NCBI GenBank assembly: GCA_002298785.1
Contig: DBMR01000021.1
Coordinates: 1-64,000 of the forward strand
Length of the DNA: 64,000 bases
Direction of reading: 5' to 3'
DNA from: Verrucomicrobia subdivision 3 bacterium UBA693
GTDB lineage: Bacteria; Verrucomicrobiota; Verrucomicrobiia; Limisphaerales; UBA8199
The position numbers and the translations under genes were made by a program. Positions 8,649 to 17,451 of this stretch are shown in pieces. Positions within the stretch are counted from its first letter, which is position 1; each line of letters opens with the position of its first letter. The notes below the pieces were generated by a model. The model had not been told where the DNA came from and ran no database searches. It saw only the letters and a list, made by a program, of their open reading frames with translations.

Positions 8649-9998
8649 CTAATCCAAAATATCCGGCTCCGCGTAAAGGGTGAATGATCCCGCGCGCTTG
8701 ACGGCCACCTGCAGTAATTGCCCGCGGTGCCGCTCAGAGCCGTCAAAGACCACAATTCGATTGCACCGGGTGCGGCCCATAAATCGCTCAGGATTGCGCT
8801 TGCTTGGGCCTTCCACCAGGATTTCCACTTGTTTGCCCTCGAATGCTTTGAAACGTTTCGCCGCGACCTGGTTTACGACTTCCAGCAAACGCGCATTGCG
8901 TTCCTCCTTCACCTCGTCGGGGAGTTGGCCTGGCATTTCGGCGGCCGGAGTGTCGCGCCGTTGGGAATACTTGAAGACATACGCCTGGTCGAACTGTGCC
9001 TCCTCGACCAGGGAGAGTGTTTGTTCAAAATCTTCTTCCGTCTCGCTTGGGAACCCGGCGATTAAGTCAGTGCTCAGGCCGATTTCCGGCGTTTGAGCCC
9101 GCAGCTTGCCGACGATCTCGAGGAACTTGGTCCGGGTGTATCCCCGGTGCATGAGCTTGAGTACCCGGTCACTACCGCTTTGGACAGGGATGTGCGCGCT
9201 CTCGGCCAGTTTTGGCAGCCGGCCATAGGCCGACACAAGGTCGTCTCCGTAACCTTTAGGATGTGGCGAGGTGAACCGGATTCGCTCCAAACCTTCAACC
9301 TCGTGGACGGCCTCGAGTAACTGCACGAACGGCGACTTTCCGTCGCTCGGGGCGATCGCACGCCGACCGAAACTGGTGACAATCTGTCCCAGCAACGTCA
9401 CTTCTTTGACGCCGTTGGCGGCCAATTCCCGGCACTCGGCAACGATATCCGGGATACCGCGGCTTCGTTCCTCGCCCCGGGTGTACGGCACGATGCAGAA
9501 GGTGCAGTACTGGTTGCAGCCCTGCATGATGCTCACGAAGGCAGTCACGCTCTTCCGGGCTTTGCCGTGCAGCAAGTGTTCGCGGATGGTGGCTTCACTG
9601 CCGGTTTCTGCTTCCGTATCGACCACTTTGCCCCCGCGACCGCTCAGGATTGATTCAAGGTGATCGGCGGTGCGATGGAACTTTTGAGTGCCGATGACCA
9701 GGTCCACATCCGGCAGCCGATCGATCAATTCACGTCCGCGACTTTGGGCCATGCAACCGAGGAATCCGAGCACGACGTTAGGCCGATTGCGCCGGAGCTC
9801 GACCGCCAAATTGCGCATCTTGTTCAGCGCCTTTTGCTCGGCAAAATCGCGCACGCTGCACGTGTTGAGCAGGACGACGTCGGCGGTGGCCTCGGAGGCG
9901 GCGAGCAAATAGCCTTTGGCGAGCAGTTGCGCGGCGACGGCCTCGCTGTCGCGCTCGTTCATTTGGCAGCCGTAAGTCTTTATGTAAACGCTGGGCAT
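8649..9998 (-). CDS. miaB: tRNA-2-methylthio-N6-dimethylallyladenosine synthase
   Basis: A radical SAM methylthiotransferase that converts i6A to ms2i6A at position 37 of tRNAs reading UNN codons. The 449-residue product has the three domains in order. The UPF0004 domain has Fe-S ligands C11, C47 and C82. The radical SAM domain has C161, C165 and C168 in GCNQYCTFC. A C-terminal TRAM domain starts near residue 375. LNTCSVRD and SIMQGCNQYC favour MiaB over RimO or MtaB. It stands alone, divergent from hisG. Confidence 0.93.
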   Translation of the reverse strand: MPSVYIKTYGCQMNERDSEAVAAQLLAKGYLLAASEATADVVLLNTCSVRDFAEQKALNKMRNLAVELRRNRPNVVLGFLGCMAQSRGRELIDRLPDVDLVIGTQKFHRTADHLESILSGRGGKVVDTEAETGSEATIREHLLHGKARKSVTAFVSIMQGCNQYCTFCIVPYTRGEERSRGIPDIVAECRELAANGVKEVTLLGQIVTSFGRRAIAPSDGKSPFVQLLEAVHEVEGLERIRFTSPHPKGYGDDLVSAYGRLPKLAESAHIPVQSGSDRVLKLMHRGYTRTKFLEIVGKLRAQTPEIGLSTDLIAGFPSETEEDFEQTLSLVEEAQFDQAYVFKYSQRRDTPAAEMPGQLPDEVKEERNARLLEVVNQVAAKRFKAFEGKQVEILVEGPSKRNPERFMGRTRCNRIVVFDGSERHRGQLLQVAVKRAGSFTLYAEPDILD

Positions 9999-10104
9999 CA
10001 GGTCTTTAAATCAGCGGCTTAAGGTACCCTAGATCCAAGGGCGCTGCAAAGCTGAAAGCCTGGCACTGGCGGCGCGTCGCCGTTTCCATAAAGAAAAGAT
10101 TGTT

Positions 10105-10132
10105 TTGGACGGCCAATAATGGCAGATAAATG
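10105..10132 (+). promoter_or_regulatory. Candidate promoter for hisG
   Basis: TTGGAC (10105-10110), a 16-base spacer and TAAATG (10127-10132) lie 52 bases before the preferred hisG start, in the divergent gap with miaB. The match is moderate at -35 and weak at -10. Confidence 0.35.
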
Positions 10133-10184
10133 CTTCCTCACCCGGAGGTGAGCAAAGGCGTCGCTCCGCGTGAGTCAAATATTC

Positions 10185-11066
10185 ATGAATAAGAAACAGG
10201 TTTTGCGATTTGGCTTGCCCAAGGGCAGCTTGCAGGATGCCACCATTGAGAAAATGGCGAAGGCGGGCTTCAATGTCAGCGTTAGCAGCCGGTCCTACAT
10301 TCCCTACGTCGATGACCCTGAGCTTGAAATTCGACTGATCCGGGCTCAGGAGATCAGCCGCTACGTCGAGCATGGATATTTGGATTGCGGCATTACCGGT
10401 TATGACTGGATTCAGGAAAACGGGTCCAAGGTTCATGAAGTTGGGGAATTCCTGTTCAGCAAAGCGACACGCCAGCCGGCGCGGTGGGTACTGGCGGTGC
10501 CGGAGAATTCACCGGTTAAGACGGTCAAAGACTTGCAGGGTAAACGGATCGCCACCGAAGTGGTGAACCTGACGCGAAAATACCTGTGGCGAAACAAGGT
10601 CAAGGCCGAAGTCGAATTCTCCTGGGGTGCGACCGAAGTAAAAGCCCACGAGTTGGTGGATGCGATCGTGGAGATCACGGAAACCGGCTCGTCGTTACGG
10701 GCGAACAAACTGCGCATCGTGGACACGTTACTGACCTCCACGCCGCGGTTGATCGCGAATCAGGCCTCCTGGAAAGACTCGTGGAAGCGGCAGAAGATTG
10801 AGACGATGTCGTTGTTATTGCGCGGCGCGCTGGAGGCGGAGGCGAAGGTGGGCCTGAAAATGAACCTCGAGCGCAAGAACCTGGAGCACTTGCTGCAGAC
10901 TCTGCCGGCGTTGCGCAAGCCCACCATTTCCGCGCTGAGCCAGGAAGGCTGGGTGGCGGTAGAGACCATCATTGACGAGCACGTCGCCCGGGAATTGATA
11001 CCGGCGCTCAAGCGAGCCGGGGCTGAGGGTATCATTGAATATCCATTGAATAAGGTGGTTTACTGA
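10185..11066 (+). CDS. hisG: ATP phosphoribosyltransferase (long form)
   Basis: First enzyme of histidine synthesis, joining ATP and PRPP to give phosphoribosyl-ATP. The product is 293 residues, the long HisG(L) form: two periplasmic-binding-like lobes from RFGLPKGSLQ, with the signature ITETGSSLRANKL near residue 170, and then an ACT-like regulatory domain from about residue 215 that in this family mediates histidine feedback. The start is uncertain: ATG 10185 gives MNKKQVLRFGL, while GTG 10170 adds five residues. A perfect Shine-Dalgarno-like GGAGGTGA at 10144-10151 fits neither start well. No other his genes adjoin. The next genes are the HAD-NUDIX fusion and folB. Confidence 0.94.
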   Translation: MNKKQVLRFGLPKGSLQDATIEKMAKAGFNVSVSSRSYIPYVDDPELEIRLIRAQEISRYVEHGYLDCGITGYDWIQENGSKVHEVGEFLFSKATRQPARWVLAVPENSPVKTVKDLQGKRIATEVVNLTRKYLWRNKVKAEVEFSWGATEVKAHELVDAIVEITETGSSLRANKLRIVDTLLTSTPRLIANQASWKDSWKRQKIETMSLLLRGALEAEAKVGLKMNLERKNLEHLLQTLPALRKPTISALSQEGWVAVETIIDEHVARELIPALKRAGAEGIIEYPLNKVVY

Positions 11067-11129
11067 ACGAAACCTGGCGGCGTTTGCTCCGGCGCCGGGA
11101 GAATCGCCTGGCGCCCGGGGCTTGCGAGC

Positions 11130-12227
11130 ATGATACGAAACATCATTTTCGATTGGTCCGGCACGCTGGTGGATGACCTTCCCGCGGTGTGGAAGGCCAC
11201 GAATTACGTGCTGAGCCAGGCGCAACGGCCGGAGTTGACGTTGGAGCAATTCCGAGCCGAATTCTGTCTGCCCTTCACGATTTTTTACGATCGCCACGTT
11301 CCGCACGTGGATTTTCCCCAATTGGAGGATTGGTTTCATAGCCGTTTCAGGCAGGTGCAAGACTCGGTGTGCGAGTTGCCGCATGCGCGCCGGTTTCTGG
11401 AGTTTTGCCGGGAACGCAAAGTGCGTACGTTCCTTTTGAGCACGGTGCATTGCGATCATTTCGCGGTGCAGGCGGGAGTTACCGGCTTCGCCGAATATCT
11501 GGAAAAGCCTTACGTCAACGTGTGGGACAAGCGCAAGAAGATCCACGAGATCCTTCAAGAAAACAATCTGGCGGCCGAGGAGACCATTTTCATCGGCGAC
11601 ATGCAGCATGATATTGAGACCGCCAGGCACGGAGAGGTGCAGTCGGTGGCGGTGCTGACGGGATATAATACGCTGGAGCAACTGCGTGCCGCTCAACCAG
11701 ACTTGGTGGTGGAGCACCTGGGTGAGTTAGAGCAGATACTCACCCGAAATGAGATGCACCTACAACCCTCCGCGGTTCAAGGCGAGGCAACGCATTCCCC
11801 GATTGTCACAGTGGGCGGTTTGATCTTCGATGGGGAAGGACGGGTGCTGATGGTGCGAACCCACAAGTGGTCCGACCTATGGGGCATACCTGGCGGAAAG
11901 GTGAAATGGGGCGAGCCTTCCGAATCCGCACTCCACAGGGAGATCCAAGAGGAGACCGGACTGGAGATCCAGGAGATCCGGTTCGTGCTCGTCCAGGATT
12001 GCATTCACTCGCGGGAATTTTACCGCGAAGCTCATTTCGTGCTTTTGAATTATACCTGCCGTGTGGCAGGGAGCACCGAGGTGCGTCTGAACGAGGAGGC
12101 GCAGGAATACCAGTGGCTGAAACTGTCCGAGGCTTTCGCCTTGCCACTAAATCAACCGACCCGCACCCTCCTGCTGGCGGTGGCGGAGCGCGACGGTCAC
12201 AGCGTGCCCTCCGCGAAGAATCCTTGA
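11130..12227 (+). CDS. HAD hydrolase-NUDIX hydrolase fusion protein
   Basis: A 365-residue two-domain protein. Residues 1-205 are a HAD hydrolase: nucleophile D8 in FDWSGTLVDD, motif II S104 (LLSTV), motif III lysines near 135-137, motif IV GD157 and D161. The usual general acid/base Asp two residues after the nucleophile is Ser (S10), so catalysis must differ from the standard DxD phosphatases or be weak. Residues about 222-350 are a NUDIX domain with a complete Nudix box at 256-278 (G256, E262, REI at 270-272, EE at 274-275, GL at 277-278). The gene lies 63 bases after hisG and only six bases before folB, so translation is probably coupled to folB. This context suggests pterin phosphate processing (inference). 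General nucleotide clean-up is the alternative. Confidence 0.85.
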   Translation: MIRNIIFDWSGTLVDDLPAVWKATNYVLSQAQRPELTLEQFRAEFCLPFTIFYDRHVPHVDFPQLEDWFHSRFRQVQDSVCELPHARRFLEFCRERKVRTFLLSTVHCDHFAVQAGVTGFAEYLEKPYVNVWDKRKKIHEILQENNLAAEETIFIGDMQHDIETARHGEVQSVAVLTGYNTLEQLRAAQPDLVVEHLGELEQILTRNEMHLQPSAVQGEATHSPIVTVGGLIFDGEGRVLMVRTHKWSDLWGIPGGKVKWGEPSESALHREIQEETGLEIQEIRFVLVQDCIHSREFYREAHFVLLNYTCRVAGSTEVRLNEEAQEYQWLKLSEAFALPLNQPTRTLLLAVAERDGHSVPSAKNP

Positions 12228-12233
12228 AGTAAC

Positions 12234-12587
12234 ATGTCCAGAATCTCAATTGTCGATTTGGAAGTTTTCTACTGCGTGGGCGTCACCGATGAGGAACGAG
12301 CCAAGCCGCAGCGCCTGTTGCTGACCGTCGATATCAATTTCGACTTCAGCGTAGCAGCGGTGAGCGACCGGATTGAAAAGACGATCGATTATTTTCAACT
12401 GGCCCAGGAGTTGTTGAAACTGGGCGAAGGCCGGAGTTGGAAACTGCTCGAAAAATTGGTGTCCAATATCGCGGACCGCATCATGACTGAACATCGTCCC
12501 GCGGCGGTAACGGTGGAAGCCAAGAAATTCGTGGTGCCCCAGGCGAAGTATGTTTCCGTGGCGGTCACGCGGTCACGGCCGCGCTAA
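12234..12587 (+). CDS. folB: Dihydroneopterin aldolase
   Basis: FolB converts 7,8-dihydroneopterin to 6-hydroxymethyl-7,8-dihydropterin and glycolaldehyde in folate synthesis. The 117-residue product has the tunnelling-fold pattern: the substrate-binding glutamate region GVTDEERAKPQ near residues 17-27 and the catalytic lysine region EAKKFVVPQA near residues 95-104. It starts six bases after the HAD-NUDIX fusion stop codon and ends two bases before the stop codon of the convergent CBS gene. FolX-type epimerase activity cannot be excluded on sequence alone. Confidence 0.88.
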   Translation: MSRISIVDLEVFYCVGVTDEERAKPQRLLLTVDINFDFSVAAVSDRIEKTIDYFQLAQELLKLGEGRSWKLLEKLVSNIADRIMTEHRPAAVTVEAKKFVVPQAKYVSVAVTRSRPR

Positions 12588-12589
12588 CC

Positions 12590-13036
12590 TCAACCGGGAA
12601 GGCCGGTGATATAGGTCTGAAGCTGCTGGATGGTGCTGTTCTGCGCGGAAATAATCCAGTTGACCAAATCACCTATCGAAATCACCCCCAGGGTGTGATC
12701 TCCCTCGAGCACCGGCAGATGCCGGATACGGTGTTCTGTCATCAAGCGCAGGCATTCTTCCACGGTGTGTGCCGGCGTCACATGCACCACGTGTCCGGAG
12801 AGAATTTCTTTCACCGCGGTCTGCTTGGAGGCTTTCCCTTTCAGCGCCACTTTGCGGGTGTAATCGCGCTCGGAGATAATGCCGATCAGGCGCTCATTGG
12901 CCGTTACCAACAGCGCGCCCACGTTCTTTTCGGCCATCATTTCAATGGCGTCGAATACCGTCGCTTCGGGGCTGATGGCCCAGACCTTGTTGCCTTTCAA
13001 CTGCAGGATTTCACTAATGGTTCCGTTTGCGTTCAT
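12590..13036 (-). CDS. CBS-domain-pair protein
   Basis: A 148-residue protein made almost entirely of two CBS motifs (about residues 12-70 and 78-138), which as a pair usually bind adenosine nucleotides and act as a cellular energy sensor. Typical elements are DAIEMMAEKNVGALLV, GIISERDYTRKV and GVISIGDLVNWII. No catalytic domain is attached, so it is probably a stand-alone regulator; its partner is unknown. The start at MNANGTISEIL was chosen because GAGAGG lies just upstream; the frame is open for 16 more codons. It is tail-to-tail with folB, two bases apart. Confidence 0.88.
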   Translation of the reverse strand: MNANGTISEILQLKGNKVWAISPEATVFDAIEMMAEKNVGALLVTANERLIGIISERDYTRKVALKGKASKQTAVKEILSGHVVHVTPAHTVEECLRLMTEHRIRHLPVLEGDHTLGVISIGDLVNWIISAQNSTIQQLQTYITGLPG

Positions 13037-13168
13037 CGCTTTGCCTCTCGGGGTCGGTAGTGCAACCGCATTCTGTTGCTTCAACTGAACCTAATCGCCA
13101 TGATTCTAGACACTTAACTTTATCATTTTCACCTCAGACTGGCCATTGAAATCTTTGAGTCCTTTCCT

Positions 13169-15613
13169 TCAAAATGCTCCCACTCCCCGGGCTGAGCGCC
13201 CGCCCATCGACTGGAGCACCCAGGTGCCTTGCTCCAATCGCAGCGTTACCGCGCCATCCGCGGAGGTATAAAATACCGGGACCTTCCGCCGGGCCAGCCG
13301 AACTATTAAGGATTGCGAAGCGCGCTCGAACGCGGATTGCAGACCTTCCGAAATGACGATGGCGTCCGGGCGGATCGCATCGAGGAGATCTTCCCCCAAA
13401 GGCTCGCCCTGGGCCGGTATGCCAGCGACCACCAGCGAGGCGTGCAGGTCTGGCGTCCTTTCCAGCAGGGCGGTTTGGCCTTCGGTTCCCAGGTCGCCGA
13501 GGAGCAATACCTTTGTGCCGCCCAGGCTCGCCTCCAACACCAGGGTGGCGTCGTCGGCACGAGCGAAACGATCTTCGGCCTGCGGGTGCAGGACGCGCCA
13601 TGGGCCGAGTCGATCATGGCGACTAACGTAGGCCAGGCGTTCCGGCTTGGCGGAGAACTCCTGAATCAAGCGTCGGTAGCCTGGGGAACGAAAGCGCAGG
13701 GGGCTGACGGAAATGTGGCGCGCGGCAAACAAGTCTGCCACCCATCCGGCGCCGCCAATGTGATTCTGGTCGCCGTGGGACAAAACCAGGGTGGGAAGCG
13801 TATTCACGCCTTGGGCACGCAGGAACGGTTTAGTTACAAACTGGACGGCGTTGCTGGTGCCGGTATCCAGGAGCCAGTCCGAACCGAGACCCTGCGGGCG
13901 GTAATAAATGCTGGTGCCGACATCCGTGGCAAGGACCGTTAGCCGTGCGGATTGTCGGTCATGATACCATTCTCCAAACATTACCAAAAGTGCGACGAGG
14001 CTCGCGGCAATGGTCCAGGGGCGGAAAGTCGGTCGGGTAAAACCTCCTGCCAAAGCAACGAGCAGAAGCGAGTAAAGGATAGTACAGTCCAGCAATGAGG
14101 GTGCGGGCACGTAGCAATAGGCTGCGGGCAGACCGCTGCACCACTGGCTGAAGGTCATCATCGATCGCATCCAGAACCAGGCGCCGTTATTGAAAATGGC
14201 CGCAAGCCAGGGACACCAGGGGCCTGAAGCCAGCGCCCCAATATTGGAGGCAAGTGCGGCGGAACTCATCGGAACCACAGCAAGGTTTGCGAGGAGCGTT
14301 ACGGGGCTGAACAAGTTAAAATAGAGCGCTGTGAGTGGCAGGGAGCCGATCCATGAAGCGAACGAGGTGGCCAGGCACAGGAGCAACCAGCGCGCGCCCT
14401 GCCGCGCAAAAGTCTTCCAGCGATGTTCCAACATCGGTGGTAGCAGGGGATCAATAGCCAGCCAACCGTCCACTTTTTGGGTGAAACCCGGCATGAGCAG
14501 CGCCAGGGCCAGCACTACAAAGAAGGATAGTTGGAAGCCTGCCATGAATATTTGCCCAGGGTCCCAAGCCAGGATGATCAAGGCGGCGGCGCACAGGGAA
14601 TTCACCAGATCCGAGGGACGAGCCAGTGCCCAACCCAGAACAATGACGGACATCATGATGGTCGAGCGCACGGCGGAGGCCTGTGCCCCGGTGGCAATCG
14701 TATAAAACCATAGCAACGGGAGCACCGCCCAACCGCAGGTCTGCCGCGTCCATCGGAGCAGTCGCAGCACGCTGAGCAATATCCCGCAAATCAGGACCAC
14801 GTGGAGGCCTGAAATCGCAAATATATGCATCGTTCCGGAGGTCAGGAATGGCTCGTAGGTCTCCGGTGGCACCACGCCTTTTTCGCCCAGGGTCATTCCC
14901 CAAAGCAATTGCAGCGGCTCGTCGACTTCGGGCAACCCCAGCGCCAGCGTCCGCCGTGCCCAGCTCAAAAAACGCTCGCTCCACGAGGTGTCAGGGTGCG
15001 GCATGAGATCGAGCAGTGACCAATCCTCCGGACCTCCGGCTTTGAGTTGGTAGTAGACGTAATTTCTGCGCAACCACTCGCGATAATTGAATAGGCCTTC
15101 GGCGGTCGGGCCGGGAGGGGGCGCCAACACCCCAGTGATTTGGACGTGGCGACCGGGTCCGCAGCCTTCAGGCAAATCACCTGGAGAGGTTACCAGGACG
15201 TCGCCCGTGGCGCTTTTCCAAACCCCGTCCTTGCCGGCCAAAGACGATACGCGCGCCCTGACAACCGAGCGATGAGGTTCCGGTCCGGGTTTGGACCGGA
15301 ACGATTTCATGCTGCGGACGACCGCGGGTTCGAGCAGAGTGGCGCGCACGGCCACGAGCTCTGCTCGCTCGCCCTGGAGCGAGCGAAGGTCGTCTGGGCT
15401 CAGCACGGCGGTGCGCCAGGTGAGGGTTGCCGCGCCCGCCAGGACCGCCGCCGCCAGCACGAGATACAGTCGGGCGCGCCGCCAGCACCAGGCGCCCAAC
15501 GTGGCAACGATGAAACCGGTAAGAGTCCACCCCAACGGCAGTTGCAGGCGGTCGCTCAAAACCAGTCCGGCGAGAAAAGCCACGGTCACAAACGCCAGCG
15601 GACGCTGTAACAT
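13169..15613 (-). CDS. comEC: ComEC/Rec2-type DNA internalisation protein
   Basis: A channel protein for single-stranded DNA entry during natural transformation. The 814-residue product has the full order: N-terminal helices (1-70), a DUF4131/OB-like soluble region (about 80-230), the competence membrane core with about ten helices (235-560, including HIFAISGLHVVLI), and a C-terminal metallo-beta-lactamase-like domain (about 575-800). In that domain the metal motif reads SHGDQNHIGG, with Asn where HxDxDH proteins have Asp, and the first motif reads DVGTSIYY rather than DVGQGD. The nuclease domain is therefore divergent and may be inactive or use other ligands. The gene stands alone, divergent from enolase; no other com genes are in the window. 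Confidence 0.9.
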   Translation of the reverse strand: MLQRPLAFVTVAFLAGLVLSDRLQLPLGWTLTGFIVATLGAWCWRRARLYLVLAAAVLAGAATLTWRTAVLSPDDLRSLQGERAELVAVRATLLEPAVVRSMKSFRSKPGPEPHRSVVRARVSSLAGKDGVWKSATGDVLVTSPGDLPEGCGPGRHVQITGVLAPPPGPTAEGLFNYREWLRRNYVYYQLKAGGPEDWSLLDLMPHPDTSWSERFLSWARRTLALGLPEVDEPLQLLWGMTLGEKGVVPPETYEPFLTSGTMHIFAISGLHVVLICGILLSVLRLLRWTRQTCGWAVLPLLWFYTIATGAQASAVRSTIMMSVIVLGWALARPSDLVNSLCAAALIILAWDPGQIFMAGFQLSFFVVLALALLMPGFTQKVDGWLAIDPLLPPMLEHRWKTFARQGARWLLLCLATSFASWIGSLPLTALYFNLFSPVTLLANLAVVPMSSAALASNIGALASGPWCPWLAAIFNNGAWFWMRSMMTFSQWCSGLPAAYCYVPAPSLLDCTILYSLLLVALAGGFTRPTFRPWTIAASLVALLVMFGEWYHDRQSARLTVLATDVGTSIYYRPQGLGSDWLLDTGTSNAVQFVTKPFLRAQGVNTLPTLVLSHGDQNHIGGAGWVADLFAARHISVSPLRFRSPGYRRLIQEFSAKPERLAYVSRHDRLGPWRVLHPQAEDRFARADDATLVLEASLGGTKVLLLGDLGTEGQTALLERTPDLHASLVVAGIPAQGEPLGEDLLDAIRPDAIVISEGLQSAFERASQSLIVRLARRKVPVFYTSADGAVTLRLEQGTWVLQSMGGRSARGVGAF

Positions 15614-15787
15614 GTTCCGACGCTACACAGTATTAGGTTCGAGCGCGATCAGGAAATGGTGATTCCGGAGCTGGCCCTGAGGCCGCAGTTCGCGGCGTTG
15701 CTTTTACGGCGGCACCGGGTGGCCGTTTGGCGTCAGGAATCGAGCCGGGTTTCTGCCGGCAGGCTGCCGCTGAAAGTGTTGATTTCA

Positions 15788-15815
15788 TTGACTCCGGGAC
15801 CGGCAAGCTTATCAT
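15788..15815 (+). promoter_or_regulatory. Candidate promoter for eno
   Basis: TTGACT (15788-15793), a 16-base spacer and TATCAT (15810-15815) lie 40 bases before the enolase start. Both boxes match the sigma-70 consensus at five of six positions, which makes this one of the better promoters in the window. Confidence 0.55.
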
Positions 15816-15855
15816 GCCGATTTGATTCGGATTCCTTTTTACTGAACACGAAATT

Positions 15856-17145
15856 ATGAGCACGATATTTGACATTGAAGCCCGCGAAGTATTGGATTCG
15901 CGTGGAAATCCCACGGTGGAAGTGGATGTGATTCTGGCCGGCGGCGCGACGGGCCGGGCGGCGGTGCCTTCGGGCGCCTCAACCGGCGAACATGAAGCGA
16001 TCGAGTTGCGCGATGGCGACAAGAAACGCTACCTCGGAAAGGGCGTCACCAAGGCGGTGAAGAATGTCCGCGAAAAAATCCTGCCCGCGCTGCAAGGGCT
16101 CGACGCCCTCGAGCAATTGTCGGTCGACAAGACGATGATCAAGCTGGACGGCACTGAGACCAAATCCAAGCTGGGTGCGAATGCCATCTTAGCGGTCTCG
16201 CTTGCCAACGCCAAGGCGGCGTCGGAAGCGCTGGGCGTTCCGCTGTTCAAGTATCTGGGCGGGCCGAATGCCAAAGTGTTGCCGGTGCCCATGGCCAACG
16301 TAATCAACGGTGGTGCCCATTCGGATGCCCCGATTGATTTCCAGGAATTCATGGTTATGCCGCACGGCTTCGCGACCTTCAGCGAAGGTTTGCGGGCGAT
16401 TACCGAAATCTTTCACGCCCTCAAGGCCGTGCTGAAGAAGCGCGGCTTGAGCACTGCGGTGGGTGACGAAGGCGGTTTTGCTCCCAAGTTGGCGAGCGTG
16501 GAAGATGCCGTCGAATCCATCCTTCAAGCCACGAAAGATGCCGGCTACAAAGCCGGGAAGCAGATCTTTTTGGCGTTGGACGTGGCCAGCAGCGAATTCT
16601 ACAACGGCAACGGCACCTATACGTTCAAAAAGAGCACCGGTAAGACAATCACGGGTGATGAACTCGTGGACTTCTACGTCAAGCTTTGCGGCAAATATCC
16701 TATCGTTAGCATCGAGGATGGTTGTGCGGAAGGCGACTGGAAGAACTGGAAGACCCTTACTGATAAACTGGGCAGCAAGGTCCAGTTGGTCGGCGATGAT
16801 CTATTCGTTACCAATGTTAAGTTCCTTAAGAAAGGTATCGATACCGGCACGGCCAACTCGATCCTGGTGAAAGTGAACCAGATCGGTTCCCTGACCGAGA
16901 CGCTCGATGCCGTGGAACTGGCTCAGACCAATCGGTATACCGCCGTGCTCAGCCATCGCTCGGGCGAGACGGAAGATTCGACCATCGCGGACATCGCCGT
17001 GGCCACGAATTGCGGTCAGATTAAGACCGGTTCGTTGAGTCGTTCGGACCGCCTGGCGAAGTACAACCAACTGCTGCGCATTGAGCAATTGCTCGGCGCG
17101 AATGCGGTTTATGCTGGTTTGACTGCTTTGCCGAAAGGCTCGTAA
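15856..17145 (+). CDS. eno: Enolase
   Basis: The glycolytic enzyme that interconverts 2-phosphoglycerate and phosphoenolpyruvate. The 429-residue product is normal in length, with the N-terminal REVLDSRGNPTVEVDV, the substrate loop SGASTGEHEA, metal ligands in LALDVASSEF, SIEDGCAEGDW and VGDDLFVTN, and the catalytic region with SHRSGETEDSTIAD. It is monocistronic, with its own candidate promoter and a GC-rich hairpin after the stop. Confidence 0.98.
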   Translation: MSTIFDIEAREVLDSRGNPTVEVDVILAGGATGRAAVPSGASTGEHEAIELRDGDKKRYLGKGVTKAVKNVREKILPALQGLDALEQLSVDKTMIKLDGTETKSKLGANAILAVSLANAKAASEALGVPLFKYLGGPNAKVLPVPMANVINGGAHSDAPIDFQEFMVMPHGFATFSEGLRAITEIFHALKAVLKKRGLSTAVGDEGGFAPKLASVEDAVESILQATKDAGYKAGKQIFLALDVASSEFYNGNGTYTFKKSTGKTITGDELVDFYVKLCGKYPIVSIEDGCAEGDWKNWKTLTDKLGSKVQLVGDDLFVTNVKFLKKGIDTGTANSILVKVNQIGSLTETLDAVELAQTNRYTAVLSHRSGETEDSTIADIAVATNCGQIKTGSLSRSDRLAKYNQLLRIEQLLGANAVYAGLTALPKGS

Positions 17146-17451
17146 TCCAGCTCATAGTGGCAGCTTCGCACGCCGGCGGGCCTTCCCGCCGGCGTTGCTA
17201 TGTACCCAAGTCGCTGGAGCTTAATCTGTTCGGTCCTGTTCGAGGTTGGGCAGGAAATTGGTTCGGTAAGCCTCGGATCGGAGGCCTCTCCGGGCGTTTC
17301 CTAGGCTCTGTTTATGGCTTTACCGGTCTCCACTGGGCTTCATCCGTTTGAGCGTTGAACACATAATATGTTTATTTACAGGGCTTTGTAATTATCAAAA
17401 AAATCCGATCCGCGATTTGACAAGTAACCACCTCATACACGAAGGATAGGC
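17146..17451. other. Enolase-sigma factor intergenic region
   Basis: The gap of 306 bases contains the enolase terminator hairpin (17170-17195) and then an AT-rich stretch from about 17355 to 17405 that probably carries the sigma-factor promoter. I could not pick out well-spaced -35 and -10 boxes. A TTGACA at 17417-17422 is too close to the start codon to serve as a normal -35. Short frames here look non-coding. Confidence 0.5.
17170..17195 (+). terminator. Hairpin terminator after eno
   Basis: A perfect 11-bp GC-rich stem with a CCTT loop (arms 17170-17180 and 17185-17195) lies 25 bases past the enolase stop. Only a short T-rich tail follows, so it is a strong hairpin with a weak U-tract. 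Confidence 0.6.

Noticed and set aside
17157..17351. A 64-codon frame after enolase
   Set aside because: It begins inside the terminator hairpin, has no ribosome binding site and no resemblance to known proteins.
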